This document shows, piece after piece, positions 16,311 to 24,955 of a stretch of 64,000 bases of DNA; the first letter of the stretch is position 1; every line of letters starts with the position of its first letter. The translations under genes and the position numbers were made by a program. The stretch covers positions 386,656-450,655 of the forward strand of contig NZ_LMLR01000013.1 in NCBI RefSeq assembly GCF_001422645.1. Reading direction: 5' to 3'. Origin of the DNA: Arthrobacter sp. Leaf69 (GTDB lineage: Bacteria; Actinomycetota; Actinomycetes; Actinomycetales; Micrococcaceae). A model generated the notes under the pieces. It did no database searches and was not told where the DNA came from. It saw only the letters and a list, made by a program, of their open reading frames with translations.

Positions 16311-17078
16311 TTAAAACAGCGGCCAGGGCACCGCCGGCATCTCACCGCTCGGAGCCGGAAACCGCCCTGCCAAGCGCAACCGGGCGCAGCGCGCGGCGAG
16401 CGATGCGATTTCTTCGGCGCTGAGCAAGTCCGCCAGGTTTCGGCCCAGCCCACCGTGCAGTCCTTCGCTGACACGATCGATGCCGTCGCGTTCCTCGGCG
16501 GTCAGAGCGTCTCCCAGCCATCCCCACAGCACCGTGCGAAGCTTGTGGTCCCGGTGAAAGGTGAGCCCATGGTCCACGCCGTGCCGGTGTCCGTCCGTCA
16601 TGGCAAGAATGTGGTCGCCTTTGCGGTCGGCGTTGTTGACGATGATGTCGAACACCGCCATGCGTCTGAGCGCTGGCGAGTCTTCGTGAACGAGGGCCAC
16701 CATCCGTCCGTTCTCATCTCGTCCCTCGAGAACCTGTTTCCAGCCCGTCTCCGGCACCTGGTTCGTCGCGACCAGGTTCACGGCGCTTTGGGCGGGGTCT
16801 TGCTCCTGCCAGAGCTGCACCATTCCTTCGCCCATCGGACCATCGCGCAGCCAGGTCTGCGGCACGACGTCCCAGCCGAAGACCTGCGAGACCAGGTAGG
16901 CGGCCACCTCCCGGTGAGCCAGGGTGCCGTGGGGAAAATCCCACAGCGGACTTTCGCCTGCTATCGGCTTATAGACGACCACCATGTCGCCGATGCTACC
17001 CAGAAATGTAGCGTTTGAAGCCGTCGTGATGCGGCCGGTGAGCGTCAGCTCTGCGGTCACTAGGTCCGGCGCTGGCAT
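16311..17078 (-). CDS. SCO1664-family protein (kinase-like fold)
   Basis: A 255-residue protein of the SCO1664 family (TIGR03843 type), distantly related to phosphatidylinositol-kinase/HipA-like folds. Conserved-looking parts: VVYKPIAGESPLWDFP (ATP-lysine region, about residues 32-48), REVAAYLVSQ, and FDIIVNNADRKGDHIL followed by VDHGLTFH, matching catalytic and metal-binding loops. Substrate unknown. It is the last of three genes (17657, 17078, 16311) that travel together in many actinobacteria. Its ATG at 17078 overlaps the DUF3090 stop, so the two are translationally coupled. Confidence 0.85.
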   Translation of the reverse strand: MPAPDLVTAELTLTGRITTASNATFLGSIGDMVVVYKPIAGESPLWDFPHGTLAHREVAAYLVSQVFGWDVVPQTWLRDGPMGEGMVQLWQEQDPAQSAVNLVATNQVPETGWKQVLEGRDENGRMVALVHEDSPALRRMAVFDIIVNNADRKGDHILAMTDGHRHGVDHGLTFHRDHKLRTVLWGWLGDALTAEERDGIDRVSEGLHGGLGRNLADLLSAEEIASLAARCARLRLAGRFPAPSGEMPAVPWPLF

Positions 17079-17632
17079 CAGACCTCGGGAAGGGTGCAAA
17101 TGTGCCCGTCGGCGTCTATGGGGTAACCGCAGAGCGGGCACGTCGGACGCCCGGCGCCCACGACCTCACGGGTGCGCTTGGCGAATGCGCGGGCGGTGCC
17201 GACCGGCATTCGCACCAGCAGCACTTCGGGCTCGTTGGCGCCGTCCTCATCGAGTGATTCGTCGTTGTCATCAGCATCGACATCGGTGATGGGGTAGGCC
17301 TCTATTACTACTTGGGCCGTGGTTGGGTCCCAACCCAAGCTCATGGCGCCGGTGCGAAACTGCTCCTGAACGGCGTCGAGCTGGTCATTGTCGACAAGTT
17401 CAATGGGAGTACTCGTGGGAACGCTGAAGGGGTTGCCCTCGACGGTGATGAGCTGGTCGAGAATTTCGTCGATCTTCTCCGCGAGCTGAGCCGACTGCTG
17501 CTTCTCCATGGCAATACTCACGATCTGCGTACCTGCGCGCACCTGCAGATAGAACGTGCGCGCCCCCGGAAGGCCAATGGTGCCAACGACGACCCGATCA
17601 GGCCAGGCAAACTCATGAACACGTGTAGGCAT
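17078..17632 (-). CDS. DUF3090 family protein
   Basis: A 184-residue actinobacterial protein of unknown function (DUF3090, TIGR03847 type). It ends in a small zinc-ribbon-like motif, CPLCGYPIDADGHIC, and has an acidic linker DADDNDESLDEDG. The -10-like TAGAAT at 17639-17644 is six bases from the ATG, so the transcript is probably leaderless. It is the middle gene of the phosphatase/DUF3090/SCO1664 group. Role proposed only by this linkage. Confidence 0.88.
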   Translation of the reverse strand: MPTRVHEFAWPDRVVVGTIGLPGARTFYLQVRAGTQIVSIAMEKQQSAQLAEKIDEILDQLITVEGNPFSVPTSTPIELVDNDQLDAVQEQFRTGAMSLGWDPTTAQVVIEAYPITDVDADDNDESLDEDGANEPEVLLVRMPVGTARAFAKRTREVVGAGRPTCPLCGYPIDADGHICTLPEV

Positions 17633-17638
17633 GTCAGT

Positions 17639-17644
17639 ATTCTA
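17639..17644 (-). promoter_or_regulatory. Leaderless -10 element (TAGAAT) of DUF3090 gene
   Basis: TAGAAT on the minus strand, exactly six bases before the ATG at 17632, the spacing expected when transcription starts at the start codon. Confidence 0.55.
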
Positions 17645-17656
17645 GGCACATGAGGT

Positions 17657-18349
17657 TCATGGCGCCGTTTGCCCTGCACCGCCGCCCACCGGCGCATCGC
17701 CAGAGTGGATGCCGTTCGACAGCCACGACAGATCACCCGCGTCGGTGTTGGTCGCGTAGACGCTCGGCCGACTAGCGCCGTAGCGCACGATCGATACGGA
17801 GGCGGGGCCCACGTTAATGCGCTGGAACAGGTCAAGGTGCATGCCGAGCGCGTCGGCGAGGATTGACTTGATGATGTCACCGTGACTCACCGCCACCCAT
17901 ACGGCCCCTGGCCCGTACTCGGCTTCGAAGGCTGCATCGTGGCGTCGAATCGCTGCCACCGACCGAGCCTGCATCGCGGCCATGGATTCTCCGCCGGGAA
18001 AGACGACGGCGGACGGTTGCGACTGCACAACCGGCCACAAATCCTCGGTCGCGAGATCACTGAGCGTGCGGCCCTGCCACTGGCCGTAATCGCACTCGGT
18101 GAGATCGAGATCGACCGGCGCGTACGGCGTGCCAGCCTGGCGATCGAGGATGAGTTGGGCGGTCTGTTGACACCGCTCAAGAGGGCTCGACACCACCCCG
18201 ACTACGGGCACGGCCGCGAGCCGGTCTCCGGTCAGAGCCGCCTGGTCGCGCCCGATCTGGTCCAGGCTGACGCCGACGGCCCGACCGGCCAGAAGTCCAG
18301 TGGCATTGGCTGTGGTGCGGCCGTGCCGCACGAGAATAACTGTCGCCAT
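17657..18349 (-). CDS. Histidine phosphatase family protein (MSMEG_4193 type)
   Basis: A 230-residue phosphoglycerate-mutase-like phosphatase. The catalytic RHG motif is in VILVRHGRTTANATG (His about 8). SSPLERCQQTA supplies the second arginine, and VAVSHGDIIKSIL the second histidine. It is the first gene of the conserved triad with DUF3090 and the SCO1664 protein, which suggests a shared phosphate-transfer job on an unknown substrate. The start is leaderless, with TAGGCT six bases upstream. Confidence 0.88.
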   Translation of the reverse strand: MATVILVRHGRTTANATGLLAGRAVGVSLDQIGRDQAALTGDRLAAVPVVGVVSSPLERCQQTAQLILDRQAGTPYAPVDLDLTECDYGQWQGRTLSDLATEDLWPVVQSQPSAVVFPGGESMAAMQARSVAAIRRHDAAFEAEYGPGAVWVAVSHGDIIKSILADALGMHLDLFQRINVGPASVSIVRYGASRPSVYATNTDAGDLSWLSNGIHSGDAPVGGGAGQTAP

Positions 18350-18355
18350 CCACCC

Positions 18356-18361
18356 AGCCTA
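18356..18361 (-). promoter_or_regulatory. Leaderless -10 element (TAGGCT) of phosphatase gene
   Basis: TAGGCT on the minus strand, six bases before the ATG at 18349. Confidence 0.5.
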
Positions 18362-18693
18362 ACCACCCGCTCGATGGCGGTGTGAACCGTACCGGGTCGC
18401 GCGTCGAGCAGGCAGGTAAGGCACTGGCGTAATCCTTCAAGCACGCCGACGCGCTCAACGCCGCCCAGACGGACTCGGCACGCATCGACCAGCTCATGGC
18501 CGACGCAGCAAAACCGGAAGAACCGGCACAGCCAGTGTGACCGTTACATGCGCGCGTTCATTTGAATGTTCCCGAGGACGTGGGATAGGGAGTTTCGGGC
18601 GTCCACGTCGCAGAGGGGGGCACCAGTGCTGCGAGAAGGGTCCACAAAGGGGTGTGTGCATTGTCCGCGGAGCTTGGATGGTTTGATTAGTCC
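18362..18693. other. Intergenic with a possible gene-end relic
   Basis: About 330 bases between divergent genes. On the plus strand 18433-18540 gives 35 codons without a start that end in DQLMADAAKPEEPAQPV and a stop. They read like the tail of a lost gene, with a stop immediately upstream. Nothing else recognised. Confidence 0.35.
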
Positions 18694-19446
18694 GTGCTCC
18701 GTCTAAAACGCCGTATGGTCTTCAGCCTGTTCGCGGTTTCGCTCATCGCCGTCTTCTCGTTCTGGGCAGTGCGGCTGCCCGGCGCAGACGCCCGCGGGGC
18801 CCTTTCTGCACCCCCGCGAGCGGGGGTGCAACTTGAAATGTTGTCCGCCGGGATCACCACCGCCGTGAACGTAACCCCGAGCCCGGATGCCCAGTGGCTC
18901 ATCCGGGCTGCCGCGCAGACCGGGATCCCTGCCCGCGCGCTCAGGGCCTACGTTGCAGCGGCAGCCACGGCCAACGATTCCGCTCCGATGTGCGGGATCG
19001 GTTGGAACACCGTGGCAGCCGTTGGCTCCGTCGAATCAGCGCACGGAACCTACGGCGGCGGCAGTCTCAACGCCGCAGGTCAGGCGAGCGGCCCCATTGT
19101 TGGCCCGAGTCTCGATGGCAACGGTTTCGCCGCCATCGCGGACACGGACGCGGGTGTCCTGGACGGCGATGCCAGCTGGGACCACGCCGTCGGACCCATG
19201 CAGTTCATTCCCTCCACCTGGCAGCTCGTAGGGCAGGACGGGAACGAGGACGGAACAGCGGACCCGTTCAATATCGACGACGCCGCCCTCAGCGCGGCGA
19301 CCTACCTGTGCGCAAACGGCCGTGACCTCTCAACCGCCCAAGGATGGACCGACGCCATCTACTCCTACAACCAGTCCGATCCCTACATTCGCCAGGTGCG
19401 GACCCAAGCCACCGCCTACGCCGCGAAGACGGGCACCGCCGAATGA
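18694..19446 (+). CDS. Secreted lytic murein transglycosylase (SLT_2 type)
   Basis: A 250-residue exported peptidoglycan-cleaving enzyme. An N-terminal signal/anchor helix (residues about 7-26, FSLFAVSLIAVFSFWAV) precedes a lysozyme-like domain. The catalytic glutamate is in VGSVESAHGTYGG, and the substrate-groove motifs are GPMQFIPSTW and NIDDAALSAATYLC. It cuts the glycan strand to anhydromuramyl ends during wall growth or remodelling. The GTG at 18694 has no clear ribosome site; the ATG at 18715 would shorten the basic n-region. Confidence 0.85.
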   Translation: MLRLKRRMVFSLFAVSLIAVFSFWAVRLPGADARGALSAPPRAGVQLEMLSAGITTAVNVTPSPDAQWLIRAAAQTGIPARALRAYVAAAATANDSAPMCGIGWNTVAAVGSVESAHGTYGGGSLNAAGQASGPIVGPSLDGNGFAAIADTDAGVLDGDASWDHAVGPMQFIPSTWQLVGQDGNEDGTADPFNIDDAALSAATYLCANGRDLSTAQGWTDAIYSYNQSDPYIRQVRTQATAYAAKTGTAE

Positions 19447-19583
19447 GTCCACGGGCTCAAGGCCCCATGGCGGTGAATGCAAGGGGACACGCATCGCGGC
19501 TTGATTCTCCCATCGTCGGTCTTGAGCTGTCGGGTTCGATCACCATAAAGTGACTGCAAACGACAAGCACTTCAGGAGATGAC

Positions 19584-20243
19584 ATGTCCCTCGTCCGCGT
19601 GCATAACTTCTCGGTCTCCCTCGACGGCTTCGGCACCGGCGAGGGCCAGCAACTCGACGCGCCGTTCGGTCACGCCGGCTCACGGCTAATGGAGTGGGCA
19701 TTCGAGACGCGCACCTTCCGCGAGATGGGCTTCCACGGGGAGTCGGAGGGATCCTTCGGCGTCGACGAGGCGTTCGCCAGCCAATGGGGGCCCGGGATCG
19801 GTGCGGAGATCATGGGACGCAACAAGTTTGGCCCTCAACGCGGTCCGTGGGAGAACGACGAATGGAAGGGATGGTGGGGCGATAACCCTGTCTTCCACAC
19901 CCCTGTCGTTGTTCTGACACACCATCCCCGGCCCGTACTCGCGATGGAAGGCGGAACAACTTTCCATTTCGTTGACGCCGACCCCGTCTCCGCGCTCACG
20001 CAGGCCCGCGCCCTGGCCGGAGACCTCGACGTCCGGATCGGTGGCGGCGTCAGCACGGTTCGTCAGTTCCTCGAGGCCGATCTGATCGACCACATGCACG
20101 TCGTCCTCGTGCCGATCGTCCTGGGCCGGGGCGAACGGCTCTGGGACGGACTCGAAGGACTCGAACAACGCTTTGACATCGAAGCGACCCCTTCTCCATC
20201 CGGAGTTCTCCATCTGGTCTTCACTCGTCGCACGGCCCGGTAG
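19584..20243 (+). CDS. Dihydrofolate reductase family protein (RibD C-terminal fold)
   Basis: A 219-residue reductase-like protein of the RibD C-terminal/DHFR family. Features: the opening VRVHNFSVSLDGFGTG, FHTPVVVLTHHPRPVL in the middle, and the NADPH-loop region DVRIGGGVSTVRQFLEADLID with LGRGERLWDGL near the end. Stand-alone members have unknown substrates. The ATG follows CAGGAG by about eight bases. It is convergent with the deaminase at 20283. Confidence 0.85.
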   Translation: MSLVRVHNFSVSLDGFGTGEGQQLDAPFGHAGSRLMEWAFETRTFREMGFHGESEGSFGVDEAFASQWGPGIGAEIMGRNKFGPQRGPWENDEWKGWWGDNPVFHTPVVVLTHHPRPVLAMEGGTTFHFVDADPVSALTQARALAGDLDVRIGGGVSTVRQFLEADLIDHMHVVLVPIVLGRGERLWDGLEGLEQRFDIEATPSPSGVLHLVFTRRTAR

Positions 20244-20282
20244 ACCGACTTGAGGGCGGGTCCTCGCCCCGGTCAACTGAGA

Positions 20283-20738
20283 CTACTCGGCGATGTCCTC
20301 CGCCCACAGCTCAGGGTGTTCCTCCTGGAAGGTGCGCATCATCTCGACGCATCGGGCATCATTCAACACCACCACTTCGACGCCGCGTGAGCGGAGAAGT
20401 TCGAATTCGCCGGGGAATGTCTCGGCCTCGCCCACCACTACGCGCGGAATCTTGAATTGGATGATGGTCCCGGTACACATCGCACACGGCGCCAGGGTGG
20501 TGTACAGGGTTGTGTCCCGGTAGCTCTTCTGGCGACCGGCGGCCCGCAGCGCAGACATCTCGCCGTGGGCGATTGGATCGCCATGCTGGACGCGCTGGTT
20601 GTGGCCGCTGGCAATGACGACCCCGCCGCGGGCCAACGCAGCACCGATGGGGATGCCGCCCTCTCGAAGGCTCTTTTGTGCGGCTTCGAAGGCAGCTTCG
20701 AAGACCTGGTCTGTGATGGTTCGTTCAGTTTGGGACAT
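20283..20738 (-). CDS. Nucleoside/cytosine deaminase family protein
   Basis: A 151-residue zinc-dependent deaminase. The zinc and catalytic residues are in AHGEMSALR (His, Glu) and PCAMCTG (two Cys), the CDA fold signature. Closest by eye to the fungal-type cytosine deaminase and guanine-deaminase subgroup; substrate not determinable. A TAGACT element six bases before the ATG predicts a leaderless transcript. Confidence 0.88.
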   Translation of the reverse strand: MSQTERTITDQVFEAAFEAAQKSLREGGIPIGAALARGGVVIASGHNQRVQHGDPIAHGEMSALRAAGRQKSYRDTTLYTTLAPCAMCTGTIIQFKIPRVVVGEAETFPGEFELLRSRGVEVVVLNDARCVEMMRTFQEEHPELWAEDIAE

Positions 20739-20744
20739 GGGTGC

Positions 20745-20750
20745 AGTCTA
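20745..20750 (-). promoter_or_regulatory. Leaderless -10 element (TAGACT) of deaminase gene
   Basis: TAGACT on the minus strand, six bases from the ATG at 20738. Confidence 0.5.
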
Positions 20751-20897
20751 AATCGAGTGCCACTCGATGGCCTGGGCCACGCCGTCAGCGATCCGGTGGA
20801 GGGATGCAGCGCTGCTTGAGGGGAGACCGCGCAAGGTGCTCACACGGCCCACGGCCGTGAATGCCAGGGGCACGGGGGATCCCGGTCCCGCTCGGCG

Positions 20898-22409
20898 CTA
20901 TGCCTTCAGCGAGATGGCGGGGAATTTCTTCCATTCGCGGTGGAAGCGGGTCTCTGCCTCGAGTGCGGCGGATTGTTCCAGCGCGTGCAGCCGTCCGTAG
21001 CTGAACCCGTTCTCGCCCAGGATGAAGGCCTCGGCGCCGAGTCGACGCAGCAGCTCGCGGGTAACGACGCTGTCCTGATGGTCTCCCAGGACTTTCTGGA
21101 CGCCGTGGGCTGCATTGGCCAGTCGTGCGGCCTTCTTGGGGTTGACGGGGGCAGCGGCTTCTGCTGCGTACCGCAGGCGTTTCCCGTCCTTGCGGGCCTC
21201 GTGGAGGGCCGGGTGGTCACTGGTACCGGCAGGATGCCGCCTGGCCCCCCGGGCCGCAGTGCGCAGCCGTTTGATGTCACGCTGGATCAGCCGGGGGATG
21301 ACTTTGACCGCCGGTTTCGAGGCCAGCGGCGCGAACGGCGGGTCAGCGATCATGGCCTCCAGGGCGTCGAGCAGCCGGAAGTAGCGTTGTCCGTCCAATG
21401 CTTCCAATGCCTTGGCGTGGGCTTCCTGGTAGGCGCCGCCGAGTTCAAGATCGACCCGGCGGGCGACCGGTCCCATGACCAGCTCTCCGGGTTCTTCGGC
21501 GACCATGTCCTTCAGGCGCGCATGCATGACCTCCGCGTCGCGGGCCTGACCGAGCACACCGGCGAGCCATTTCAGTTCATTCCGCAGGAAACCCACCGAC
21601 TCGGCGTCGTCCAGCAGTTTCCGGTACGTCGCCAGCGCGGAACGCATGCGTCTGGTGGCCACCCTCATCTTGTGCACCGCGTCGTGGGCGTCCTGCCGCA
21701 CGCGGGGGTCCTGATCCTTCAGGTCCTGCACCTGTTGCCGGAGGTAAGCGAGGATGACCTCTCCAGCCGGTCCCTTGCGCTTCGGCGCCCGCTCCGTGGG
21801 GTTAGGATCCAGGTTTAGGGCCCGTGCCAGCTTGGACTGGTAGGCGGAGGGCCGGACGCCGGCTACGGCAAGCCGGTCCTGCACGGACTCGAGCAGGGCC
21901 GGGGGACCGGCGACGAGTTCAATCTCCCACTCCCGCCACTGCCGGGTACCCCGTTGGTGGATCAGTACCTCAGCCTGCACCCGGTCATCACTGAACTCCG
22001 CGAGAACGGCGTCCGTCGTGTCCCTGAGCCGGTACACGACGCGCCTCGTTTTCAGCCGGGCCACCGGTACCAGCGCCCGGTCTCTGGTGTGCACACGGAC
22101 CAGCCCGCGGAGGGTTTCCGGGATGCTGTCGGCCTGTTCTCCGAGCGGTTCGCGGAATTCCGTCCGTTCGTCCGGTCCGGCGGGCAACTTCAGGTGCCAC
22201 CCGGCGTCCTCTCCGCCGGTTCTGCGGCGCAGGGTGATCCGCGCGGACGCCAGGCGCAAGTCCTCGGTGTCGAAGTATTCGGCCTCCAGCCGGTGTTCCA
22301 CGGGCCGATCAACCCGGGCAACGCCGGGCAGGTCCCGGGGCGAAGGGAGAATGGCCTCCTCCTCGACATCAAACTTCCGTTCGATTTCAACTGCGCGTGT
22401 TGCGGACAT
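20898..22409 (-). CDS. CYTH-CHAD domain protein
   Basis: A 503-residue two-domain protein. The N-terminal CYTH domain (about residues 1-200) opens with EIERKFDV, the signature ExExK-type triphosphate-binding start. A CHAD domain (about 220-500) follows with histidine/arginine helices (HDAVHKMRVATRRMRSAL, LHEARKDGKRLRYA). CYTH enzymes act on triphosphates; CHAD domains bind inorganic polyphosphate granules. The fusion therefore points to polyphosphate metabolism, probably as a triphosphatase. A TAGAAT box is six bases upstream of the ATG. Confidence 0.92.
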   Translation of the reverse strand: MSATRAVEIERKFDVEEEAILPSPRDLPGVARVDRPVEHRLEAEYFDTEDLRLASARITLRRRTGGEDAGWHLKLPAGPDERTEFREPLGEQADSIPETLRGLVRVHTRDRALVPVARLKTRRVVYRLRDTTDAVLAEFSDDRVQAEVLIHQRGTRQWREWEIELVAGPPALLESVQDRLAVAGVRPSAYQSKLARALNLDPNPTERAPKRKGPAGEVILAYLRQQVQDLKDQDPRVRQDAHDAVHKMRVATRRMRSALATYRKLLDDAESVGFLRNELKWLAGVLGQARDAEVMHARLKDMVAEEPGELVMGPVARRVDLELGGAYQEAHAKALEALDGQRYFRLLDALEAMIADPPFAPLASKPAVKVIPRLIQRDIKRLRTAARGARRHPAGTSDHPALHEARKDGKRLRYAAEAAAPVNPKKAARLANAAHGVQKVLGDHQDSVVTRELLRRLGAEAFILGENGFSYGRLHALEQSAALEAETRFHREWKKFPAISLKA

Positions 22410-22415
22410 AGCGAA

Positions 22416-22421
22416 ATTCTA
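22416..22421 (-). promoter_or_regulatory. Leaderless -10 element (TAGAAT) of CYTH-CHAD gene
   Basis: TAGAAT on the minus strand, six bases from the ATG at 22409; same layout as at 17639. Confidence 0.55.
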
Positions 22422-22461
22422 CGACCCGCGCTCCCGCACGGGCATGACGGAACGAAAGAGA

Positions 22462-22489
22462 ACGACGGCGGGAGAGTCCCCGCCGTCGT
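22462..22489 (-). terminator. Strong hairpin before CYTH-CHAD gene
   Basis: An 11-bp perfect stem (ACGACGGCGGG / CCCGCCGTCGT) with a 6-base loop. On the minus strand it is followed by a pyrimidine-rich TCTCTTTC. It lies after the two gene relics at 22511-22644 and would end their transcript before the next promoter. Confidence 0.7.
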
Positions 22490-22510
22490 CATTTTGGCTC
22501 ATGAGGTCGG

Positions 22511-22567
22511 CTATTGCCGCGATGCCCGGGCCATGTTGCCGTTACCGATGATGGTGAGGTTGCTCAT
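22511..22567 (-). pseudogene. 5' fragment of an NAD(P)-binding (F420-reductase-like) gene
   Basis: ATG at 22567 opens 18 codons reading MSNLTIIGNGNMARA and then stops. This is the start of a dinucleotide-binding oxidoreductase of the NADPH-dependent F420 reductase/NADP-binding type (glycine loop GNGNMA). The rest of the gene is gone. Confidence 0.75.
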
Positions 22568-22644
22568 TAGGTGGTGACGACGAGTTTGCCGCGGGCGCGG
22601 CTTTCCTGCGTGTCGGTGTGTGCCACGACGATGTCTCGCCGTGG
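22567..22644 (-). pseudogene. 3' fragment of a quinone oxidoreductase gene
   Basis: The last 25 codons of a medium-chain reductase, ending SRARGKLVVTT and a stop that overlaps the ATG of the F420-reductase fragment (TAATG). The body of the gene is missing. The overlap shows the two once formed a coupled pair. Confidence 0.6.
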
Positions 22645-22655
22645 CCGTTGCAGCA

Positions 22656-23216
22656 TCAGCCGGGTTGTTTGTAGGGTGCCCATTCGTCCAGCACCTCGAC
22701 CAGCGTCGCCGCAGACTGGTCGATCCGGTCAACAGCGCTGGCGCAGAGGTCGCTCCCGGCATCCTGACAGAGGCTTGCTGCGTTCGACTCGCTTAGCGGT
22801 GTGAGGGCATTGAGGGTCTCAGTGACCAGGACCGCGAGTTCTGGGGGCGGGGATCCAAGAGCGAGGAGCGCGGTGATGTCATCCTCGGCTGAAGCCGCAG
22901 CCTTTTGGGCATTCTTGATGCACTCCATGGATTGTATGTAGTTGTCCGGCGTACGTCCTTCGGCGGCCTTGTTGCATGCGTCAATGTTTGCCTCATAAGC
23001 TCGCCAGGTTTGCTCGTCTTGGCCAATGATGCTGGCGAACTGATCGGCGGAGCCCGCCGGAGCCGAACGCTGGGGTGGCGGTGTTGGTTTGCGTGTCTGC
23101 CTTGCATGGTCCACCGGCCCATGAGTTGGTGTTGTCTGCGGAGACGCGGGTGTGCAGCCGGCCAGCAGAAGGGCTCCGCTAGCGACGAGGGGAATAAGTT
23201 TCTTCACTGATAACAC
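22656..23216 (-). CDS. Hypothetical lipoprotein
   Basis: A 186-residue exported lipoprotein: signal peptide KKLIPLVASGALLLAGC with lipobox LAGC (Cys about 21), a proline/threonine-rich linker, then a helical domain with four cysteines (DACNKAAE, MECIKNAQ, SLCQDAG, DLCASAV) that could form two disulfides. No family was recognised. Start GTG 23216 or GTG 23207. It abuts the relics at 22567-22644. Confidence 0.75.
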   Translation of the reverse strand: MLSVKKLIPLVASGALLLAGCTPASPQTTPTHGPVDHARQTRKPTPPPQRSAPAGSADQFASIIGQDEQTWRAYEANIDACNKAAEGRTPDNYIQSMECIKNAQKAAASAEDDITALLALGSPPPELAVLVTETLNALTPLSESNAASLCQDAGSDLCASAVDRIDQSAATLVEVLDEWAPYKQPG

Positions 23217-23236
23217 CTGCCACTCGGATTCCTAGC

Positions 23237-24943
23237 TCAGTTGAGGATGCGGCCGTCTGCCCGGCGGGCCGGGCCATGCATGGGCGTCGACAGGCTGTCC
23301 TCCGATTCGGGCTGAGAGGCCGGGACGCCGTGATCTGCAAAGATATCCAGGTACTCAACCGGCTCGGTCCCGGCGCTTCCAATCCAGTGGGCCGTGCCTG
23401 CGCCGATTTCTGCTGACTGGCCCGGGGCAAGGACCATGTCCTGGTCCCCGAGTCCCAGCAGGAGGCGTCCCTTCAGGACATAGATCCAGCCGTTTCCATC
23501 ACGAGTGTGTGGTTCAGGCCGGGTACTGTCCGGACCTGCGGGCACTGTGCATTTGTATGCGGTGAACTGGCCTGGCTGCCGCGCCAATGGTATGCCGTTC
23601 AGCCCGCCGCTGCTGGCTTGTGGTTCCTCAGGCTGCGGATGACTGGTGCGGAGTCCGCTTCCGGCCGTGGGCTGTTGAGCATCCGCGGTCCGGCTGTGCA
23701 GATCCCGGCCGGACCGGTTGCGGTCGGCGGCTCCGGGAAGGGCCGATGGTTTCTTGGGTGAACCGGTGGGCCACAGCCGCGGAGGGCGTTCGGCGGCGAC
23801 GTCTTCGATCCAGCCGATGGTGAGGAACAGGACTGCGAGGAGCGGCCACACACCGATGAACTGGGTCCACTCGCTACTTAGAACCCAAGGTATGGCTGCT
23901 GCGACGTCGTCGATCCTGTAGAGCCGGTCGATCACCATCACGTTGATCACCAGCAGGAGGTTGTGCCAGAGGTAGATGGTGAGGGCCCGGTTGTTGATGA
24001 GGTTGACGGGCTTGTCCAGATACCGAATCGGCCTGGGCAGCGCCTTCCATGATGGCGAGATTCGGAGCAACATGGCGCAGAAGCCCAGCGACCACAGTGC
24101 TTGGGCCAAGGGAATGCTATTCAAGTCCCAATTCGTGTCCTCGAGGTGGCTGGACGCCCACATGAGGCCCAGTGCCATGAGGGCCAGACCAGCGGCGAAG
24201 ACGGCCCGCCGAGGCATCTTGAACAGCAGGCCGTTGTTGTGGGCGAAGCCGAGGATCCAGCAGGATCCATAGGTGGCAAAATCGGTGATGGCGCTGTTTC
24301 CCCAGTCCGGAAGAGGGACAAGACCCATGCTGAGAACTGCCATGAGGCCCAACGGCGCAAGCAGCGTGGTCCATGGCAGCCGTTGAAAGGCCTTGAGTAG
24401 AAGCGGAGACATCAGCATGAACCAGAAATATGTCCGGATGTACCACAAGCCCTCTTCAGCCTGGAGAGCCCAGGAGGATTCCACTAGACCAGCGTCAGAG
24501 CCGATGTTTTGCGGGAACGGTGGGTCCCCGAGGGGGATGAACCACAGGAGGATTTGGAGCCAGGACCCGCCGGCTCGAACTGTCGGAGTCCAGCCCTGCC
24601 AGAGCAGGAGAACCAAAACGGTTCCGCTATAAGCCCACAGCGGCAGAAGCAGGCGCCGGGTACGGCTTCTGAGAACTCCAAGTGCGGGGCGTTCAAGGGA
24701 CCGTGCCATGAGGGATCCTGCGAGGGCGAACATCACGCCCATCGAGGGGAATGCCATGCTCAGCCAGACTGCGCCGGCGAAGGAATGATAGGCGACAACA
24801 CGGACAAGGGCGATGGCACGCAACAGATCCAGGTACCGGTCCCGTCCGGAAACACGTGACGGAGCGGCCGGTGCCCCGCTGACGAGCGGGGTTTCTCCCA
24901 CGATGCCGACGCTCGGCGACGAATCCGCGGTCTGGGGCTCCAT
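23237..24943 (-). CDS. Acyltransferase-3 membrane protein with C-terminal cupin
   Basis: About 568 residues from the ATG at 24943 (a GTG at 24955 is also possible). Residues about 35-385 are an integral-membrane acyltransferase-3 (OafA-like) domain: the family histidine in VVAYHSFAGAVW and about ten membrane helices. A 90-residue low-complexity linker follows, then a cupin of about 90 residues (GNGWIYVLKGRLLLGLGD, ending EYLDIFADHG). The cupin resembles the C-terminal half of XRE-cupin regulators, including the one at 31277. Acyltransferase-3 proteins O-acylate surface sugars; a cytosolic cupin could sense a small ligand. The fusion is unusual. Confidence 0.8.
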   Translation of the reverse strand: MEPQTADSSPSVGIVGETPLVSGAPAAPSRVSGRDRYLDLLRAIALVRVVAYHSFAGAVWLSMAFPSMGVMFALAGSLMARSLERPALGVLRSRTRRLLLPLWAYSGTVLVLLLWQGWTPTVRAGGSWLQILLWFIPLGDPPFPQNIGSDAGLVESSWALQAEEGLWYIRTYFWFMLMSPLLLKAFQRLPWTTLLAPLGLMAVLSMGLVPLPDWGNSAITDFATYGSCWILGFAHNNGLLFKMPRRAVFAAGLALMALGLMWASSHLEDTNWDLNSIPLAQALWSLGFCAMLLRISPSWKALPRPIRYLDKPVNLINNRALTIYLWHNLLLVINVMVIDRLYRIDDVAAAIPWVLSSEWTQFIGVWPLLAVLFLTIGWIEDVAAERPPRLWPTGSPKKPSALPGAADRNRSGRDLHSRTADAQQPTAGSGLRTSHPQPEEPQASSGGLNGIPLARQPGQFTAYKCTVPAGPDSTRPEPHTRDGNGWIYVLKGRLLLGLGDQDMVLAPGQSAEIGAGTAHWIGSAGTEPVEYLDIFADHGVPASQPESEDSLSTPMHGPARRADGRILN

Positions 24944-24955
24944 CACGGAGCGCAC

